From Pseudomonas khorasanensis (GTDB lineage Bacteria; Pseudomonadota; Gammaproteobacteria; Pseudomonadales; Pseudomonadaceae), in NCBI RefSeq assembly GCF_014268505.2, contig NZ_JABWQP020000001.1, positions 1,296,021 to 1,360,020 on the forward strand: 64,000 bases of DNA. Reading direction: 5' to 3'. Of this stretch, positions 55,963 through 63,561 are shown in pieces (positions within the stretch are counted from its first letter, which is position 1; each line of letters starts with the position of its first letter). The notes beneath the pieces were generated by a model. The model did no database searches. It was given only the letters and a program-made list of their open reading frames with translations, and had not been told where the DNA came from. Made by a program: the position numbers and the translations under genes.

Positions 55963-56421
55963 TTACAGCTGCCAGGAACCGATATCGGCATTCACGCCAT
56001 CGCCGTCAGGCTGTCCATCGGCGCCGAGGGAAAAGATATCGACCTCGCCATTCGCGCCGGGGTTGAGGTACTGATAAGGACGACCCCACGGGTCATTCGG
56101 CAAACGCTCCAGGTACGAACGCCAGTTGCTGTTCTTCGCATCCGCCGGCCGCTCGACCAACACCTTCAGCCCCTGATTCATGCTCGGATACGTGCCGTGA
56201 TCGAGGCGATACAACTTCAACGCCTGCATCAACCCACCAATATCCTGCTTCGCCGCCGTCGCCCGCGCCTGATCCGGCCGGTCAAGCACCTTGGGCACCA
56301 CCATCGCCGCCAGAATCCCCAGAATCACCACCACCACCATGATCTCGATCAAGGTAAAACCCTGCTGGCTACGCGGCATGCGCGGTGACTGACTGAGCGT
56401 GTTCAAAGGTGCGATATCCAT
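55963..56421 (-). CDS. gspG: Type II secretion major pseudopilin GspG (HxcT-like)
   Basis: 152 residues. The prepilin motif is QQGFTLIEIMVVVVILGILA, with cleavage after Gly and Glu at +5. The remainder has the major pseudopilin pattern GTYPSMNQGLKVLVERP and the C-terminal YQYLNPGANGEVDIFSLGAD, with the calcium-binding loop. It is the first gene of the minus-strand operon and is divergent from gspI across 148 bases. Confidence 0.95.
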   Translation of the reverse strand: MDIAPLNTLSQSPRMPRSQQGFTLIEIMVVVVILGILAAMVVPKVLDRPDQARATAAKQDIGGLMQALKLYRLDHGTYPSMNQGLKVLVERPADAKNSNWRSYLERLPNDPWGRPYQYLNPGANGEVDIFSLGADGQPDGDGVNADIGSWQL

Positions 56422-56569
56422 CTCGACATTCCCTGGCTTGATCCGAATTCGACGCGCAGTGTTGCAAGAAGATATGTCAGGGATGTTGAAAATCCTCGGG
56501 TGTTTCCGTCGTCAAGCCGTCAAGGACGGGGGTTAGCGTCGAGGGCTGGGTTTTGGTTTTGGGCCATGT

Positions 56570-56956
56570 ATGCGCGCGCGAACGCGAGAGGAAGGATTCA
56601 CCCTGATTGAAGTGCTGGTGGCACTGGCAATCATCGCCGTCGCCATGTCCGCCGCCGTGCGCGTCGCGGGGTTGATGACGCAGAGCAGTGGGGTTTTAAG
56701 GGATCGGTCGGTGGCGATGATTGCCGCGCAGAGCCGGATGGCTGAGCTACGGCTGGAAGGTCGATTGCCGAATGGGGTGAAGGCTGTTGAATGTGATCAA
56801 GGACGGCTTATGTTGCGCTGTGAACAGGTAATCGCCAGCGCAGAGAATGGACGGTTGCTCAAGGTTGGAATCCAAGTATTTGATCGCAATCAGGATGCGC
56901 CGCCGTTGGCCAGACTGGAGACCCTGTTGTCACGGCCAGGAAGCCCCTCACCCTAG
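56570..56956 (+). CDS. gspI: Type II secretion minor pseudopilin GspI (HxcV-like), C-terminus in a REP
   Basis: 128 residues. The prepilin motif EEGFTLIEVLVALAIIAVAM (cleavage after Gly, Glu +5) and the pattern SVAMIAAQSRMAELRLEG are those of GspI. The last codons (SPSP and stop) fall inside a REP element at 56944, so the natural C-terminus may have been replaced. In P. aeruginosa, hxcV is followed by hxcP, hxcU and hxcW; here a REP pair and a DUF6124-type gene follow, and gspC, gspH and gspJ are absent. Confidence 0.9.
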   Translation: MRARTREEGFTLIEVLVALAIIAVAMSAAVRVAGLMTQSSGVLRDRSVAMIAAQSRMAELRLEGRLPNGVKAVECDQGRLMLRCEQVIASAENGRLLKVGIQVFDRNQDAPPLARLETLLSRPGSPSP

Positions 56957-57120
56957 CCCTCTCCCGAGGGAGAGGGAACCGATTCGGGGATGTTCGAGAA
57001 ATACGCCGACCTGAACGCATCGCTCTGAATCCATAATCAACGCGGTCGCTCAGGTCGATGTAAAACGCAAGACACCTCGGTCGGCCCCCTCTCCCTCCGG
57101 GAGAGGGCTGGGGTGAGGGG
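56944..57120. repeat. Inverted REP pair at the end of gspI
   Basis: CCCCTCACCCTAGCCCTCTC at 56944 and its inverted partner ending at 57120 are copies of the common Pseudomonas REP, each with an inner CCCTCTCC-GGAGAGGG hairpin. The gspI stop codon is inside the first copy. The pair marks the border between the secretion locus and the accessory segment. Confidence 0.92.
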
Positions 57121-57175
57121 CTTTTCTGGCGCACCTAAAATCCCAAGGCGCAGCGCCGGACCAAGGCCAACAACA

Positions 57176-57535
57176 TCACCCCGCCACCTCCAAATTATCC
57201 ATCACCCGATTCACCGCCAGCTCCCCCAACATGATCAGTTGAGCAACCCCCAACAACGCCCGCCGCTGCGGCGCCGGCAACAGACTGGAAATGTCCTGAG
57301 CAATCGTCTTCGCCGAAGCAAGCGTTTCACTCGCATCAGCCAGCAGTTCTTCATTCTTGGTATCCGCCGTCACCGCATACATCCCCCGCGCCTTACGCGG
57401 CGGAGGCAGGAGATTATTGGGAGTAAGGTAATGATCTAGCGCGCGGTCGGCGGCTTCGTGGAGCTTGTTGGAATCGAGGGATTCGTAGGGAGACGTGGAG
57501 TCGGTTTCGGGCGGGTTGGGTGTTGGTTTGATCAT
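57176..57535 (-). CDS. DUF6124-type Pseudomonas protein
   Basis: 119 residues. The pattern LHEAADRALDHYLTP at the N-terminal third and LLADASETLASAKTIAQDI in the middle resembles the DUF6124 (formerly DUF3077-like) family, which occurs in several copies per Pseudomonas genome. It is helical and cytoplasmic by composition; the function is unknown. A long structured leader with its own promoter-like sequence precedes it. Confidence 0.8.
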   Translation of the reverse strand: MIKPTPNPPETDSTSPYESLDSNKLHEAADRALDHYLTPNNLLPPPRKARGMYAVTADTKNEELLADASETLASAKTIAQDISSLLPAPQRRALLGVAQLIMLGELAVNRVMDNLEVAG

Positions 57536-57765
57536 GAGTGAATCTCCAAATCATAGAAAAGGAGCCATCATCTTTTCGCTACCAAACGAAGGGGGTGGTG
57601 GCCATACGAAGGTTGGTAGACCGGTGACTTGGAAAACCGGCGCGCCCGAAGACGCCCTGCGCATGGCCACCATAAAGCAACAGCCCCTAAAAGGACTGAA
57701 TCGGGTGACGCAATGCGCCAAGTCTAAGCCGGGCTACCAAACCCGATCGCTGATTCGTCAGCGAC
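57536..57765 (-). ncRNA. Structured 5' leader of the DUF6124-type gene (candidate RNA element)
   Basis: On the minus strand, a ~230-base leader contains a perfect 10-bp stem, TGGTGGCCAT (57596-57605) with ATGGCCACCA (57663-57672). This encloses a hairpin with CCGGT/ACCGG (57621-57640) and a GCGTC-TTCG-GGCGC hairpin with the stable UUCG loop (57642-57655). CTACCAA at 57579-57585 can pair with TTGGTAG at 57613-57619, which excludes the long stem. Another hairpin, CGCTGA-TCAGCG, is at 57748-57763. This switch-like layout suggests a riboswitch or mobile leader RNA. Confidence 0.55.
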
Positions 57766-57771
57766 CCGACC

Positions 57772-57800
57772 ACAATAGAACCCGCCCCCAAGGCGCACAA
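57772..57800 (-). promoter_or_regulatory. Candidate promoter of the DUF6124-type leader
   Basis: Minus strand: TTGTGC (57795-57800), 17 bases, TATTGT (57772-57777). The start would fall near 57765, just before the first hairpin of the leader. Confidence 0.5.
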
Positions 57801-57849
57801 GCCGGCGGATTCTGGCGCAGCTGTAGGCAAAGGCGCAAGGATGTGTAGC

Positions 57850-58336
57850 CTGGGAGCGTGACTGGAGATGTCTTTTTAAACGCTGGTGTTTATGAGCTGA
57901 ATTTGCGTTACGTCACGATTGGAGTTTCGTTCCGTAAATCACTGCAAAGCTGTATTTCATACGTGAAAACGAGTGCAGCTATCGACCAAAAGTGGACCTT
58001 GGATGTCGCAAATCTAAATTGAGAAGCGATCAAGCACTGGCAACCTAGCTTGACGCGCGCGAGTCGCGTTACCACATCGCCGCGCATCAACTCATGCATA
58101 CTCAGCGCCATAAGCAAAAATGACTTCTTCCTGTGATTTAACGGTGCATAGCTGCCTTCTGCGCATCCCCTCTACCTGATCGGGTGCCCTAGCCTTACTC
58201 GATATCATTCTGCTAGCATCTCAAAAAAAACCGTAGCACATAAAAGTACGGTAATAAGCGAACGATAAAAGTGCGACGTAAATAAATTCAGTCGAAAGCA
58301 TTGGAGCTTTCAAGATTTCATCAAAGGATTAAAGGG
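57850..58336. other. Non-coding transition to AT-rich accessory DNA
   Basis: 487 bases. Composition changes from GC-rich to AT-rich, which indicates horizontally acquired DNA to the right. Only short chance frames are present. CCGTA (58231-58235) and TACGG (58247-58251) form a small inverted repeat. The promoter of the ATPase gene must lie here; no hexamers are clear enough to call. Confidence 0.55.
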
Positions 58337-60046
58337 ATGTGGGAAATTAAGTTTCACGAGGAAGCTAGATCGCTTGATGGCCCGAATCAAGTTTTAATAT
58401 ATGCGACTGGATCGGGTTGGAATGATTTCGGATATACGTTGCGTGTAAATGTGAGAGTTTTGGTTAACGGCTTACTCACAGATATACCAGCACGACTACT
58501 GCCATTTGTGGAAGATACGCCTCAACCTTCAGTAACCGAATGGATAAAATACCTACGATCTGCGAATACAGACGAAACAAAATGGAAAACCCCCAATAAA
58601 ATCTTCCCCAACTATTCACTAGTTTTTGCTTCCCAACAAAGCTACAGCGATCTTGCCAGCAAAATACCAAGAGCGGATTTTGATAGCCTTCTTACTTCCA
58701 TACAAGAAATAAATGCCAACCTACATGCCGGAAATCTTAGCTCTAGCACATACGCTAAAATCATCGAAACTCAGCAATTCAAGGTTGCTGTACTTAGGGA
58801 TCTAGGTCCATATAAGGCTTTTCGCTTTGGTTATAAATCAGCGTTTCGCAGACAACCGCTAGTAGAAGCTAAAATCCCTTTTAGCTTTTCAACGAAGTTA
58901 CAGGGCTTTCAAAACAAACACACAATAGGCTTTCCGTATCACGAGATAGAGTTTATCCCTGATAGAATTCATTGCCTTATTGGAGTGAACGGGGTCGGAA
59001 AAACAAGGTACCTTAATAATCTAGTATTGGGAATAGCTGCCAAGCTGAACTCGGATTTACCAGAAGGACAAAGATCTGAGCTGTATGACATAAATGATAA
59101 GACAACGAGCGCATCGAACTTAGGAATAGATGAATCGGATTGGATGCAACTTCCTTCGTACAGTAGAATAATAGTCTACTCATCAGACCCTGGAAATATT
59201 TTTCCTCGCACTACCAATCTCGCAGGGCCTCTCGATTATCAATATTTTGATATCGGCCTGGACAGTTCGGAAACTCTTCCACGATTGCTTGTTGACATAA
59301 TACGAAACGAAGCTGACTTAATTGGCACTGAAAGTCGATTTATATTATTAAAAAAAATCCTCCAAAAAGTTATACCTTCGGCGCAGTTACTAGTCCCTAT
59401 ACTTGCAGAGGCCACTAGCACGTCATACATAACTGACGAGGCGGGCAATCAATGGGCAGGGATTAACGCGATCAGAGGAGGAGAAATGAGATTGCTGGAG
59501 ATCTTGGGCGATATCGATTTTTCGCGCGATCTAGCATTCAGGGCAGATGAAAACCTAGCAGTTCCTCTAAGTAGTGGGCAGAAAATGTATTTTCGGTTTG
59601 CAACACATTTCCTAACATCTGCAAACCAAGGCACCATTGTATTAATTGACGAACCAGAAACCCATCTTCACCCGAATCTTGTAACCGAATTCATGAACCT
59701 GCTTTATATGGTTCTCAAAGCAACATCCTCCGTCGCGTTAATTGCGACTCACTCTGCATATGTCGTCCGCGAAGTACCTTCACACTGCGCGCACGTAATA
59801 AAAACAGACAATTCAAAAAACGTAAGTGTTGAGAGGGTATATATGAATACTCTTGGCGCGAGCGTAACCGCATTATCAAACTCCGTCTTCGGAGATAGCT
59901 TAATTACATCGTTTCACAGTAAAATAGCTTCTGAGATTGCGGACTCCTCTTTAAACCTTAACGAAATAGTGGATAGATATAATGGGTTTTTAAGCATGGA
60001 TATGCTTGTAAAAATAAGAGAGCTAATGAAGCATCAAGGAGAATGA
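58337..60046 (+). CDS. SMC-like/ABC-type ATPase of a Septu-like pair (PtuA-like)
   Basis: 569 residues from the ATG at 58337, chosen for AAAGG nine bases upstream; an upstream TTG at 58301 is the alternative. A novel-looking N-terminal part (about 1-190) precedes the ATPase core: Walker A GVNGVGKT (216-223), a long insertion, signature-like LSSGQ (411-415), Walker B VLIDEP (435-440) and H-loop ATHSAYV with His472. These are AAA_15/21-like (OLD- and SMC-related) ATPases. No TOPRIM domain is seen. The stop overlaps the HNH gene by four bases, the arrangement of Septu ptuAB. Codon use is AT-rich. Confidence 0.85.
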   Translation: MWEIKFHEEARSLDGPNQVLIYATGSGWNDFGYTLRVNVRVLVNGLLTDIPARLLPFVEDTPQPSVTEWIKYLRSANTDETKWKTPNKIFPNYSLVFASQQSYSDLASKIPRADFDSLLTSIQEINANLHAGNLSSSTYAKIIETQQFKVAVLRDLGPYKAFRFGYKSAFRRQPLVEAKIPFSFSTKLQGFQNKHTIGFPYHEIEFIPDRIHCLIGVNGVGKTRYLNNLVLGIAAKLNSDLPEGQRSELYDINDKTTSASNLGIDESDWMQLPSYSRIIVYSSDPGNIFPRTTNLAGPLDYQYFDIGLDSSETLPRLLVDIIRNEADLIGTESRFILLKKILQKVIPSAQLLVPILAEATSTSYITDEAGNQWAGINAIRGGEMRLLEILGDIDFSRDLAFRADENLAVPLSSGQKMYFRFATHFLTSANQGTIVLIDEPETHLHPNLVTEFMNLLYMVLKATSSVALIATHSAYVVREVPSHCAHVIKTDNSKNVSVERVYMNTLGASVTALSNSVFGDSLITSFHSKIASEIADSSLNLNEIVDRYNGFLSMDMLVKIRELMKHQGE

Positions 60047-60891
60047 CATTGAGATCCCTCTCCTATAAACGAATTTTCGATAGAACTATACTTGAAAGCG
60101 TCCTCGCCCATTACACAAGCCTGGTTGGAATTAGCGGGCAAATAAAAAATTCCTATCGTCAATATGTGTTAAAAAAAGGATCGCCCTCGATTGTCCCCAT
60201 TGAGGTGAGTGAAGCGCAGCGTGGAGATTTTGAAAATGCCTACTCCAATAAACCAGTGAGCGCGGGTCTTAACTGGATCTCAGAGCTTTATATTAATGGG
60301 CTCAACAGTTGCCCATTCTGTGGAGGTGACGGTGCACGGACAATTGAGCATTATTTACCCCAAGCATCATATCCGGAGTTTTCAGTTTACAGCCTAAATC
60401 TGTTGCCGTCCTGCGGGAGCTGCAATAGCAAAAGAAACTCGTTAAATGCTCATGGAGCCACTACGAGTCCCCTTCATCCTTATTTCGACAAACAGATATT
60501 AAAGAAACTAAATGTTTACACTGTTGTAAACTTTGATTGTGGCATTATCGGCTTTCACCTTACATACGACCGCACACCGTTTAATGATGAGGAACAGCTG
60601 CGCATTGACTACCATATCGAAATTTCATTAGATGAAACCTCCTACATTAATAGAACACTAGATTCATTGGAAACGCTGAGAATTTCTGCAGAGAAATATA
60701 ATTCAGCCACAGAATTTCGCAAGCAAGTAATTGATGATCAAATTTATATAAGCGAGAGGAAAAAAGATTACAACTCTTGGCACCACGCTCTTTGCAAGGG
60801 TCTCGCTGCTCTCTCGAACGATAATTTACACGCGATCTTTGGAGATTCATTTAATTTACGCGCGCCCCCTCCATCGAATGAATCCGACTAA
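60043..60891 (+). CDS. HNH endonuclease of the pair (PtuB-like)
   Basis: 282 residues, starting at the ATGA overlap with AAGGAGA in front. The HNH/zinc region has CPFCGG (Cys90, Cys93), IEHYLPQASYPEFS (His103), LLPSCGSCNSKRN (Cys124, Cys127, Asn128) and LHPYFD (His145), all in the correct order. The C-terminal half is helical and of unknown fold. With the ATPase it resembles Septu, an anti-phage system in which PtuA and PtuB act together. No reverse transcriptase is present, so it is not a retron-linked form. Divergence from known PtuB cannot be judged without alignment. Confidence 0.85.
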   Translation: MTLRSLSYKRIFDRTILESVLAHYTSLVGISGQIKNSYRQYVLKKGSPSIVPIEVSEAQRGDFENAYSNKPVSAGLNWISELYINGLNSCPFCGGDGARTIEHYLPQASYPEFSVYSLNLLPSCGSCNSKRNSLNAHGATTSPLHPYFDKQILKKLNVYTVVNFDCGIIGFHLTYDRTPFNDEEQLRIDYHIEISLDETSYINRTLDSLETLRISAEKYNSATEFRKQVIDDQIYISERKKDYNSWHHALCKGLAALSNDNLHAIFGDSFNLRAPPPSNESD

Positions 60892-61068
60892 GACAGGAAG
60901 GTTTTGCCATGTTAAATATATAAAGCTGACTTAGGCCTTTGGAAAGCGGCTTGGTCAGCGTGAGTGTCTCAATCGTCTCATCTCCACACACGTTGACTAC
61001 AGTGGGCATTTCGGACCGGTCGATTATTAAGTATCGGAAAACGCGGATTGATTAGGGATCACATAAAT

Positions 61069-61357
61069 ATGCCGACTACCCTCTCGTGCATTGTTTGTCA
61101 CAGCAGTAAGACATCGGCAGTAGCCCATATTGTTCCCGAGTTGTGAGATGGGACAAATGCCCCGATAGGAAGACCGGATTACCTGTGATCGCTGCAATCA
61201 ATACTTTGGGCAAAAAGTTGAGTCTAAGGCACTGCATAGCTTTCCATTTAAGGGCTATCGTCTTCTACAAGGAGTGCCCTGGAAGAAGGGACGCTTCGTT
61301 CGGATGGATACCTTGCGTGGGAAAGTGGAGGCATCCAGAGCGCCCAGAATTATTTAA
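61069..61357 (+). pseudogene. Decayed HNH-type nuclease gene
   Basis: The frame from ATG 61069 reads MPTTLSCIVCHSSKTSAVAH and then IVPEL before a TGA at 61144. The continuing homology-like reading is in the next frame, CDRCNQYFGQKVESKALHSF, then KGYRLLQGVPWKKGRF, stopping at 61355. The two CxxC motifs and the His in VAHIVPE are a familiar HNH-type arrangement (zinc-knuckle HNH). A nonsense codon and a frame change break it. It is therefore a pseudogene, which may be why the region looks gene-poor. Confidence 0.65.
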
Positions 61358-61837
61358 CTGGAATCGCGAAGCTATCAACTACGAAATCTAGTTAAAACAG
61401 GGCGGGTACCCAGCTTCATCTGATAGCCGAAGTCTCAGAACCATTCGCAGTGGCTCGTATGCTACTGAAGATTAGACTTGAATAATTAGGGAAGCACTTT
61501 TATAACGTGGCAGTCTCGAGCCGTATGGAAAAGCTCGTGCTTTCGCTCGAAGACCGGAGAGAGGCGATACGTGGTGGCTTATTCTTTGTACTAATCCGAG
61601 CGAGATACTCGACACGAAAGTTCAAGGCGAAGTTCCCATTGAGATAAGGGAGCAAGAGGCGGGAGACTTTTCGGCCATGCATCTCCCTAGAGTTACAACT
61701 CTAGCCCCGCGGAAAAAGACAGCTTTGCCGCTAATTTCGGCAAGCTTGCCGGAGCCTCGTCTTTCGAGCTATATACTAATGACCGAAAGGAAATTGATTT
61801 TTTCTGATCCGGAAAAACTCCTAAAATTATCAAACCA
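61358..61837. other. Non-coding remains, possibly the 3' part of the decayed gene
   Basis: 480 bases. A plus-strand reading near 61590-61685 gives the protein-like stretch CTNPSEILDTKVQGEVPIEI, then REQEAGDFS, with no start codon and no ribosome-binding site. It may be the degraded end of the neighbouring pseudogene or of another lost gene. No intact gene is supported. Confidence 0.4.
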
Positions 61838-62662
61838 TCAAACACTGAACGTATGCATTCTTACTATTCTGGAGATGTCAGATCTAAGAGATCTTTTATT
61901 GTAGTTATGGAGCTTCATCTTCATCATAAACTCATCATCCTGATGCTCCTTATTTAGAATAGCCCTTTCTATCAACCTTTCACTCCAATAGTCTCGCGGA
62001 CATTCGGATAACTTTGCCCAGTCTGTCTTTCCGCCCCTCGCTATGTCGACTGCCTCGGCTAGAATCGCAAAACATGCCTGCTTGGCTAAACCCGAGTCGA
62101 AACCTAACTTCGTCGCAGCCGAATTCCAAGCTGAAGCTCTATAACGATATTTGCCTTCCCTCAAAAGCAGCATTGTTGCAATTTGATCTGCATTTAAACC
62201 ATATGCTTTCATTGCGTCAAGATAGCCAAAAGTGTAAACCCCCTTGATTGCATTCTTACAGTAAAGACAGGTCCGAAGTGCAACATAAAGAATATCGCAG
62301 AGCCAAAGCTCGCCAAGTGCGCTATTAGGAAACCACTCCAAACTTGTTACAGCCCGCGCGGTTTCTTTATATAGAGTGCGAACTTGCCTAACAGACGGGC
62401 GAAATCCGCGAAACTCTTCAAACAAAGATTCGTCACCATCGATAAAAATACCATCGACGTCCAAATGCGTAAGAAATAGGGAACCTTTAGAACGCATCCG
62501 TCTCATAGTCTCCAAGGAGTAAAAGGCCAGCTCGCCATATTTCTCGACAAGCAGGCTAAAGGCTGGCGAGCTACCCGACCAGATACAAATCACATCTACA
62601 TCGCTATGAAGGTTAGCATCACCCCTAGCAGTAGATCCACACTGTATTATGGAAAATGCCAC
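61838..62662 (-). CDS. MNT-type nucleotidyltransferase coupled to the channel gene
   Basis: 274 residues from the GTG at 62662, which overlaps the channel stop by one base (TAGTG) and has AGAGGA about ten bases upstream. An upstream TTG at 62710 has no such site. The nucleotidyltransferase motif is CGSTARGDANLHSDVDV (Gly9-Ser10, Asp21, Asp23), and HLDVDGIFI supplies the third acidic residue (Asp68 or Asp70). The remaining ~200 residues are helical (with LGELWLCDILYVALRTCLY and YRASAWNSAA) and not recognised. Substrate could be a protein, tRNA or a second-messenger nucleotide. AT-rich, in an island with a Septu-like pair. Function uncertain. Confidence 0.78.
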   Translation of the reverse strand: MAFSIIQCGSTARGDANLHSDVDVICIWSGSSPAFSLLVEKYGELAFYSLETMRRMRSKGSLFLTHLDVDGIFIDGDESLFEEFRGFRPSVRQVRTLYKETARAVTSLEWFPNSALGELWLCDILYVALRTCLYCKNAIKGVYTFGYLDAMKAYGLNADQIATMLLLREGKYRYRASAWNSAATKLGFDSGLAKQACFAILAEAVDIARGGKTDWAKLSECPRDYWSERLIERAILNKEHQDDEFMMKMKLHNYNKRSLRSDISRIVRMHTFSV

Positions 62663-63561
62663 TACTTTACAATCCTCTTTACAATGATTGCGGTAACTAC
62701 TGCACACCAAGCAATTGATGAAAGAAGCAAAACTATTGTAATTACCATGGGAGCAAGCTCATGACGCGGCGTGATCTCGCCATACCCAACCGTCGTCAGT
62801 GATACAACTGTAAAATACAAGGTCTCAAAAAACGTTCCATTCTCAGATTTTACATTTCCGTCAAGAAGCCAAGCGAATCCGAGAATTGAAACTAGCGTCA
62901 TAAAAAGAGTGTTCTTAATTCCGTAACCATGCCCTAACAAATAATCAAACAACAACCCCTTTAGAAATCTATAAATTTCCGGGTAATTTCCATAGAGATA
63001 TTGATACCTACGGTAAAACTGAAATTTCCGATCAGAATGCATTGCAAACTCTTCTTGATGCATGCTCTTGGAGTTATTGTACACTGACTGAAAAAGCCCA
63101 GCATTGACATTCGCTCTAAACCAATGCCATTCTTTGCTGAAAATGAAAGACCTTGGATCTATATAGGTGTCCTTAAACCTTGCTTTGTAAAAGAAGCACT
63201 CGCGAAATTCGCAGTCATGAAACTCGACCCCCACGAACGCCGCCCCATTGAACATACAGCCGACAAATATACAATTTTTAAATGTAAATTCCTCTATGAT
63301 CTTGTGTGAAAAAATACACTTCGTGAAAGTTTTTCCTGACACCTGTCTTTCTTTAGGCGTTATTGAATCAAAATCAAAGTTTATAAAGCAAAATGAAATT
63401 TCAGGAGAGCTAGGCAAACTCTTGATGGATATCGTCTGGGTGATTTCTTCAGAGATGCCAAAACCTCCACCACCGTTTGGGACAACATGAACTTTAATTT
63501 TTTGTAATAACTTAACCGCCACCCCATTAAACATTCTCCGACCCTTTTCGTTATTTTTCAT
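62662..63561 (-). CDS. Pentapeptide-repeat two-helix K+-channel-like protein
   Basis: 299 residues. Residues ~79-135 have the pentapeptide-repeat rhythm (FTKCIF, FKNCIF, CMFNGAAFVGVEFHDCEF, ECFFYKARF). The C-terminal third is a two-helix pore: TM1 about 216-233, pore loop with the selectivity filter TTVGYG (256-261) and TM2 about 272-294. The protein ends just after TM2, so it has no cytoplasmic C-terminal sensor and the N-terminal part is the likely regulatory domain. It is translated first, with the nucleotidyltransferase downstream. A TATAAT -10 lies about 60 bases upstream of the start. Confidence 0.82.
   Translation of the reverse strand: MKNNEKGRRMFNGVAVKLLQKIKVHVVPNGGGGFGISEEITQTISIKSLPSSPEISFCFINFDFDSITPKERQVSGKTFTKCIFSHKIIEEFTFKNCIFVGCMFNGAAFVGVEFHDCEFRECFFYKARFKDTYIDPRSFIFSKEWHWFRANVNAGLFQSVYNNSKSMHQEEFAMHSDRKFQFYRRYQYLYGNYPEIYRFLKGLLFDYLLGHGYGIKNTLFMTLVSILGFAWLLDGNVKSENGTFFETLYFTVVSLTTVGYGEITPRHELAPMVITIVLLLSSIAWCAVVTAIIVKRIVK

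Noticed and set aside
57495..57848. Plus-strand frame of 117 codons opposite the DUF6124-type leader
   Set aside because: It overlaps the start of the DUF6124-type gene and the structured leader, and its product has no family features.
57908..58117. Minus-strand frame of 69 codons in the island border
   Set aside because: Several internal Met starts but no ribosome-binding site and no recognisable features; judged chance.
58337..60891. Retron with PtuAB effectors
   Set aside because: No reverse transcriptase gene and no msr/msd-like region next to the ATPase gene.
61500..61682. Minus-strand frame of 60 codons between the pseudogene and the nucleotidyltransferase
   Set aside because: No ribosome-binding site; overlaps the decayed plus-strand sequence.
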